Shown here: positions 58,060 to 64,000 of the stretch, one piece after another
Layout: each line of letters opens with the position of its first letter
Numbering within the stretch: the first letter of the stretch is position 1
Assembly: GCF_029867415.1 (NCBI RefSeq)
Contig: NC_081182.1
Location: 45,090,535-45,154,534 of the forward strand
Direction of reading: 5' to 3'
Origin: Vicia villosa
Taxonomy: Eukaryota > Streptophyta > Magnoliopsida > Fabales > Fabaceae
Length of the DNA: 64,000 nt
Notes under the pieces: generated by a model
Databases searched by the model: none
Seen by the model: only the letters and a program-made list of their open reading frames with translations
Told to the model about the DNA's origin: nothing
Translations under genes and position numbers: made by a program

Positions 58060-58760
58060 CGGTGTAGACACGGTCATCCTTCCAAGGTCTAATTCAGTTA
58101 CTACGAACGGTGCTGACACGATCGACCTCCAACAAACACTTCTCAATACATCTAAGCTCAAATACAGCCTAACGTACGGCTCATTCTGGTACTTCTCAAT
58201 ACAAAGGATCCATTCTAACGTACGACTCATCCTAGGATACAACCTGACGTATGGTGTATTCCGACAACTATCAATGCAATTGGATCCGGTCTAACGTACG
58301 ACCCATCTTTCAGCCTAACATACGGCTCTCTAGACATCTACGATGCAATCAGACCTGGTCTAACGCACGACCTATCCTACAGCCTAACGTACGGATTTTC
58401 AAGACATCTATCGATGCAATTGTACCTATTCTAACGTATGAATCGTCCTAAAGTACAGCCTAACGTACGACTTATTTTAACATTCATCAATACAGTGGAT
58501 TCAGTCTAACGTACGACTCATCCTAAGTATATCCTTTCAGATACAGTCTCACGTACGACTCATTCTGAATTTCAACCTATCGAGTCAGGTGGCATCTTTA
58601 AGCCCACTTCATACTCCCAACATCCAGATGGCATCTTTCAAACCCTCTCAATCAATTCACTTATATGATCCCGACGCTCAGGGCAATCGAGCCAACAACT
58701 TAGTTATGACACCACAAATACAGTCTAACGTACGACTCATTCTAACACACGTCAACACAT
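58060..58760 (+). repeat. Array of CTAACGTACG(A/G)CTCAT motifs
   Basis: At least twelve copies of a motif close to GYCTAACGTACGRCTCATYC are spread over 700 bp with 25-60 bp spacing. The core ACGTACGT-like part is self-complementary. The array lies near the 3' end of the element's interior, before the purine-rich tract. Confidence 0.8.
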
Positions 58761-58921
58761 CAACTGATGGCATCTTTAAGCCCATCTCCAGAAAAGGTCC
58801 CTACATCAGCAAGGGCAAATTTCTTGGTATTCTAGTGTTCAATCCTCTTCCACCTTCAGATTTCGACAGACACATAAGCCAATCTACATCTTCAGGTTTG
58901 AGAAGATTGAACAGGGGCAGC

Positions 58922-61900
58922 TGTCATACCCCAGAATTTTCCCATCATATTTCAATATATCTTGACTCATATGATCTTCAGTTACTCAAGCATATGCAAG
59001 AATTGGGCACACTCACTTATCTCTTAAACAATCAACCCACAACTAGGGTTTTGATTCTCTTAAAGTAAAATCGAGCTCTAAGACCTCAAATGGATCCCAT
59101 GGCCTCTCATATGCTTCAAAGGGTCCTCACGCCATTTTCAAGCTCTGATTCATAAGATTGCTCAGTCAACTGCTCAAATGGTCAACAGTCGATCGTTTTG
59201 ACCTAAAAGTCAACTATGGTCAAATTACAGTCAAAACTCCTGATTTTTGGTCAACATCAACATTTTGAAGTAACATTCATCATTTGATAAAGTTTTGATC
59301 ATGATTCATCAAGAAAAGCTCTGAAATCAACAAAACTCAAAAGTTTCTAAATTAGGGTTTTTGACCTAAAGTCATCTGAACTTTGACCAGCCATAACTTT
59401 CACATGGAATATCAGAAATTTCCCAACCAAAGCCTATTTTGAAGGAAATTGAATTATCTGCAACTTTGTGTCTCTAAAGACAAGGCCAAAAATGCATCAT
59501 TTGAGAGATATGAGCCAATACATTACAAATCCTCCTAGGAGCTTGCAAAAAGTAGTTTTTTCTCAGAAGCCATATCATCAAGATAAAATCCTCAAATGCA
59601 AAAAAGGTTCCAAAATGGCTTGTAGAGGACATCTTGGGATTTCCAATAAGTCCTAGAACACTTCCATATCTTTAAAATTGAGGGAGATATGCCTTGTTAA
59701 AGTTGGACAATTTTGGGTGAAAAATGTGAAGCAAATAAGCTTCAAAATGAACTTTCTTGCAAATGGGCCCAAGTTTTTAAGCTCTAATATTGTTCCTCAA
59801 GTTATCCAAGGCATCCAATCCAATTGCCACGAATTATTGAGTTTTATTTGATTGGAGAAAGATTGAACCAAATAAATAAAGATTGAATGCAAATTTTTAA
59901 ATCAATATTTTTATAATTTGTGAATGGATTCTTTCCAAAATGGTTTAACCTAATATCCTCTACTATATATATGCCACATGATCAGAGCATTAGGACACGA
60001 ATTCGAGCCTCCAAGAACACACTCAAAAGTCTCAAAAATTTCACAAACTAGGGCTACGAGATTGTGGAAAAAACAACCACTTTTGATTCAAACCAAAGCC
60101 ATATTTCTCCTTCTGGGGTAAAGTAGAGTAAGTATGGACTAATGCACGAGTCTCATATCACGTAGTACTCATATCTCCTTGTTCATATTTTCACATGTTT
60201 CTTAATTTTTTGTTTTGTATGCATGTTAATGTATTAATGGAATTTGGTGGTTTTTGTGAGTTCTGGGCGTGATTTAGAGCAGATCCATACCTTTAGATCG
60301 AAGCTTCTACGCAAGGATACAAAGACACCATTGTTAGGGCTCCGATGGTGCAAACCTTCGTTCTCCTTGTTCCAGGTCGTTTTAGCCTTGTACGACGCCC
60401 TTAATGGATTCAGAACATCCCAAATAGTGGATATGGGTAAGTGTTGGGATTGGTTAACATTTTCATGGCAGGTTTCAAATTGCAAGAATGAAGAAAAAAA
60501 CCTGCGGAAAAATCCGCAGGTAAATTCACAGCTATGCCCGCAAGAAAATCCGCAGGTGCGGAGGTTGAAGATGAAGACTGGAAACTTGGACCGTTGACCG
60601 TGGCACGTGTGATGATTTGGGTGGTTGGTCAGCGAATCTCCTTCTCTCTCCTATTCCCATCACGCGTGGAGTTATGTGTGTGGCTGATCAACTCTGACTG
60701 AATTCTCTCTCCACTTCTATTGGATGTCACACATCCACAGGGCCCAGGCGTTGACTGAGTTATAAATTCCATTCACTTTTATTTTTATTTAACTTTTTCT
60801 GATCATTTAATTTACAACGTATTAACGCAGCATAATTGGTGGCTTGAAGCAATCAAGAGTCTTAACAAGCCTGGGTTCGAACCATGGCTCTTTACACAAT
60901 TTTTTTTTCTTTTATGTATTTTGGTTGGCAGATCCGGTACTTTCATCTCATGTGCACGTGTGACGCACCAGCAATACTGGCCAATGGATCGATGCAGTAA
61001 TCAAATCCGAAGGCCTAGGACGCGCTTCCCTACCATACACCTTCAGGATCGTACCACACTGGATAACTGCGCCAAGTTCTTTATTTCTTTATTATTGTTA
61101 TTAGCTTTTATTTATTTAGTTTCTTTTCTTTGATTTCTTTTTTCAAAAAAATAATAAAACACAACAAAACCTTTTTTGTTTATCTATTTATTTTTAGGAT
61201 TAGTTTACTTAATTAATTTAGACTTACTAATTTAATTAGGTTTTATTTAATAATTAGATGATTAGTTAGGTTTAATAATTTAATTAGGTTTTATTTAATA
61301 ATTAGATGATTAATTAGGTTTAATAATTTAATTAGGTTTTATTTAACAATTAGATAATTAATTAGATTTACTAATTTTAATTAATTAGGTTTATAATTAA
61401 TTTTAGGTTTAGCCTTCAAACTTCAAAAACCATAGATAACTCAAGGTAGGTGTTGTCTATTAACTGTAGGCTTAGGTTTTTAGCCACAAGGTTGTTGCCC
61501 ATGAATTAGGGTTGGTGTTCTCGTCCATTTTTTAGGCTAGCATTTTTAGGCTTATATTTTTACCTCTAGTTTTATTAACTGTAATTTCAGCGATATTCTC
61601 ATCTCATATTCCCTTGATTGTCGCATGCCTTTTTATTTTACTCATTTATTTAGTTACTTATTTATTTAAGTTATTCCCTTTATTTTAATTTATTTAAATT
61701 CTGCCATTTAAATTCTAGAAAATATGTATAGGCTTGCAAGGTTTTTTTTTGTAATAGTTAGGTTTTTATTTTCGCGCTCCATTCTTCCTGCCTTGTAATA
61801 GTTGTAGGTTTATTTTCTGCCTTTAAATATCCGTACAATATAACTATTTTTTTAACTGCATGGTTAGTAATCTAGGGAGTGCAAGCTTGCTAATAAATTT

Positions 61901-62725
61901 AGTTTGCCTAAATTATAAGATAAATATAACTGAATTGAATCACTTGATTGTGCACCCACACACCTTTGGGGTAACCCTTCTTGTTGCCTTGTTGCCTGTT
62001 GCCTTTTGAATTTCAAAATAGTCAAGTCTCTCGATTCCGAGGATACCTAAAGCAAAGGTTGCCTTAATTCTTTGAAATCGTCATAAGATCTAGTCCCTCG
62101 ATGCTGCCTCGGAAAAACATGATGATTGTCCCAATTGCTAAGGTATCCTTGCATGTTGCCTAAAAGATTAAATAACTATTCTATCCTTCCCTAAAGACTA
62201 CCTACTTCCACATGGTAGGGACAGTTTTATGGCGAACGATAATCTTCGATGCCCCTTCCACATCTAATGAAAGGACTTCCCACCCACTTATGGTATGGAT
62301 AGCCCTTTCACCTTGAAAAGCTAAAAGAACCTTTCTTTCAAACTTAGGGTAGGTGCTCTTAAATGCTTGCTCCTTTCAAAATTCAGAACTATCTTTTTCC
62401 CACTAATTTTCAAATACTTTCAAACAAGGCTACGCTTATTTACAAGCTAAAGTCCTTAACAAAGTTTACTATTCACACACTACACTTACTTTCAAACAAT
62501 TCAAACAAACAAAAGTGAGCTAAGCAATTAAGAGCCCATGGATAACCATGGATACAAAGGGTGCTTACACCTTTCATTTGTATAACTTACCCCCCGAACT
62601 CAAAGTATTTTAAAAAGGTTTTTTTCTGTTCTTTTAACCTTTCTATAAATTGGATAAAATAAAAGTTGGTGGCGACTCTTGCTATCCGCAATATTTCTAA
62701 AAGTCAGTTATCTAACCGTATTACA
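58922..62725 (+). repeat. 3' LTR of the Ogre-like element (3.8 kb)
   Basis: It starts TGTCATACCCC and ends CTAACCGTATTACA. It keeps the 59030-59850 segment lacking from the 5' LTR; this segment is also present in the solo LTR at 9010-12641, so the 5' LTR carries a deletion. Outside that gap the two LTRs are almost identical (few visible substitutions), suggesting recent insertion. The hairpin and GGGTTCGAACC box recur at 60500-60521 and 60873-60883. Confidence 0.9.
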
Positions 62726-62730
62726 GTTGT

Positions 62731-63240
62731 ATCTGTTGTTTCAGCTTGGATACGAACTCAAAGATGGCCAAGTTGAGAGTTTGGGGTTTCAAAGTTGTGA
62801 CGGAGTAAAATTAAGAATTCTTAAACTGATTTTATTCTTAAGGTTCATACCTGCTTTCTGAGATGATTGATACTACATTGAACTATGCTTGAGTTAGTTC
62901 CTTAATTTTCTAATTTATACTAATATCGTCATAATATGCTCATTTTCCCAATTTCTTATATGTTAGATTTTGGAGGATCCCCATAAATATTATGACGATG
63001 GTGCACTTCCAAATTGGTTAGTTTCATAATTCTGAGTATGATTTTAAACCAAGTTATTTTGGAATTTGTTTAGTTATTGTTACTCCAAATTCATAGGTGG
63101 CAAATTTGTTTATGTTAGATTTTCTGTATATGTTAGATTTTTTCTCTTTTTTATTCATGAATTTTCTTTTGAAGTAAGCACATTCTTCCTTCTTCTTCTA
63201 TCTCACCATATGTATTTTATTCCAATGTTGTCTTTCTTAG
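62731..63240. other. DNA between the retroelement and the kinase exons
   Basis: No upstream kinase exon is recognised; the expected catalytic-loop exon (HRD...DFG) is absent. The region ends in a pyrimidine-rich stretch and TTCTTAG acceptor. Confidence 0.4.
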
Positions 63241-63620
63241 GTTGTCATGAACACAAATGGCTATAGCCTTCCAGTTGATATATGGAGCTTAGGATGCACA
63301 CTTAATGAAATGGCAGCGTCGAAGCCTCTGTGGAGTGAGTATGAATGGTTAAGATATTGAATATTTAACAGCTATCTCCTTATATGTATGATCGTGTTTA
63401 ATAATGAGTATGAAGGACTAAAAATGTTTGTATATTCTATTGACAGGTAGCTACCATATTTAAAATTGGAAACAACAAAGATATGCCTGAAATTTCAAAG
63501 CATCTGTCAAATGATGCGAAGAATTTCATTATGTTATGTTTACAGCGGGACCCATTAGCTCGCCCAACATCCCATAATTTACTAGAGCACCCCTTCATTA
63601 GAGATCAATCAGCAACATGA
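63241..63620 (+). pseudogene. 3'-terminal kinase exons of a MAPKKK (YODA/MAPKKK3-like), 5' end missing
   Basis: Exon 63241-about 63353 reads VVMNTNGYSLPVDIWSLGCT then EMAASKPLWSEYE; VDIWSLGCT is kinase subdomain IX. After a GT-AG intron, exon 63447-63620 reads VATIFKIGNNKDMPEISKHL, NDAKNFIMLCLQRDPLARPT and HPFIRDQSAT followed by TGA; this is subdomains X-XI with the invariant Arg. In full-length MAPKKKs a long C-terminal tail normally follows DQSAT, so the TGA is probably premature. Subdomains I-VIII are missing upstream. Family members start MAP-kinase cascades in stomatal, embryo and stress signalling. I read it as a truncated copy, though upstream exons moved away by insertions cannot be excluded. 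Confidence 0.75.
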
Positions 63621-63721
63621 GCTGCAACCAGAGATTTTTCCTCTTACATGTTTGATGGAAGCCGAGCAGCAGTAAAGTGTTTGACGTTATTTATTTTCTT
63701 TTAAAACTTGCATACATACTT

Positions 63722-64000
63722 ACAACCATAGTTTTAAAAACCGGGCCGGACCTGCCGGTCGGACCAGGAACCGGTCAGGTAATCGGTCTGGTTCAATAGC
63801 TGGATCGGAAATGTTATTGAACCGGTGCGAACCGGTCAAAACCGGTGTAAACCGGAAAAACCGGCGGTTTAAATACATTTTTTTATTTTTCTATTTTTTT
63901 TATTTTAAAAAATTAAAACGACGTCATTTTAATTATTTTAATGAAAAATTAAAATAATTAAAATAAAATAAAAATAAAAAATAAAATAAATAAAATAAAA
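63722..64000. mobile_element. Start of a CCGG-rich DNA-transposon-like repeat, runs off the window
   Basis: AGTTTTAAAAACCGGGCCGG opens a block dense in AACCGGT/CCGGTC motifs (63735-63875) followed by AT-rich DNA. This layout is known from widespread plant hAT-like or MITE repeats. The other end is outside the window. Confidence 0.5.

Larger units (their letters stand above)
50867..62725 (+). mobile_element. Ogre-like (Ty3/gypsy Tat) LARD, full length but without pol
   Basis: The 11,859-bp element has LTRs at 50867-53866 and 58922-62725, a primer site, a gag remnant, internal repeats and a purine-rich tract (AACAGGGGCAGC) next to the 3' LTR. It is flanked by GTTGC (50862-50866) and GTTGT (62726-62730), a 5-bp target duplication with one change. 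No protease, RT, RNase H or integrase frame is present in the 5-kb interior. It must have depended on proteins of a relative; autonomous Ogre elements are usually far longer. Confidence 0.88.

Overview
The window is plant nuclear DNA, most likely from a legume of the pea/clover/vetch/medic group. Supporting signs are its AT richness, GT-AG introns, a nuclear gene for a chloroplast ribosome factor, and several layers of nested transposons. It also carries Ogre/Tat-type LTR retrotransposons whose LTRs begin TGTCATACCCC and are followed by a tRNA-Arg-like primer site. No bacterial operon logic applies. Genus-level assignment is inference.

Layout. 1-1921: the 5' part of a minus-strand Ty1/copia element with an unbroken gag-protease frame and its LTR. 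3248-3657: a gutted PIF/Harbinger copy. 3902-5587: an intact five-exon gene for the plastid ribosome-binding factor PSRP1. 8.6-41.2 kb: four minus-strand copies (A-D) of a two-exon, organelle-targeted mTERF gene resembling MTEF18-like proteins, spread out by transposons. Copy A is dead: it carries an exon 1 frameshift, a 3.6 kb solo Ogre LTR and a missing 3' end. B and D have full-length open frames. C has a short C-terminal frameshift. Between A and B lies a strip of exon fragments from unrelated host genes (homeobox-DDT/RLT, p24, mitochondrial enoyl reductase). Between B and C are a broken FAR1-type Mutator element and a copia 3' remnant. Between C and D are another copia remnant, a tRNA-derived SINE split by a hAT element that itself contains a nearly complete Harbinger element, and a broken plant-mobile-domain gene.

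41.3-49.9 kb is an extremely AT-rich block. It looks like a minus-strand Helitron, with two candidate hairpin+CTAG ends and one TC end, carrying a 39-bp minisatellite, and it is bounded by a perfect 42-bp direct repeat. 50.9-62.7 kb is one large non-autonomous Ogre derivative (LARD) with both LTRs, a gag remnant and no pol. The last kilobase holds two 3'-terminal kinase exons of a MAPKKK and the start of a CCGG-rich repeat.

Functionally, the host genes seen are PSRP1 (chloroplast ribosome hibernation) and the mTERF cluster (organelle transcript control). Everything else is mobile DNA or gene debris. The mTERF copies share flanking DNA, so they arose as segmental duplications. Their residue patterns disagree along their length, which suggests later gene conversion.
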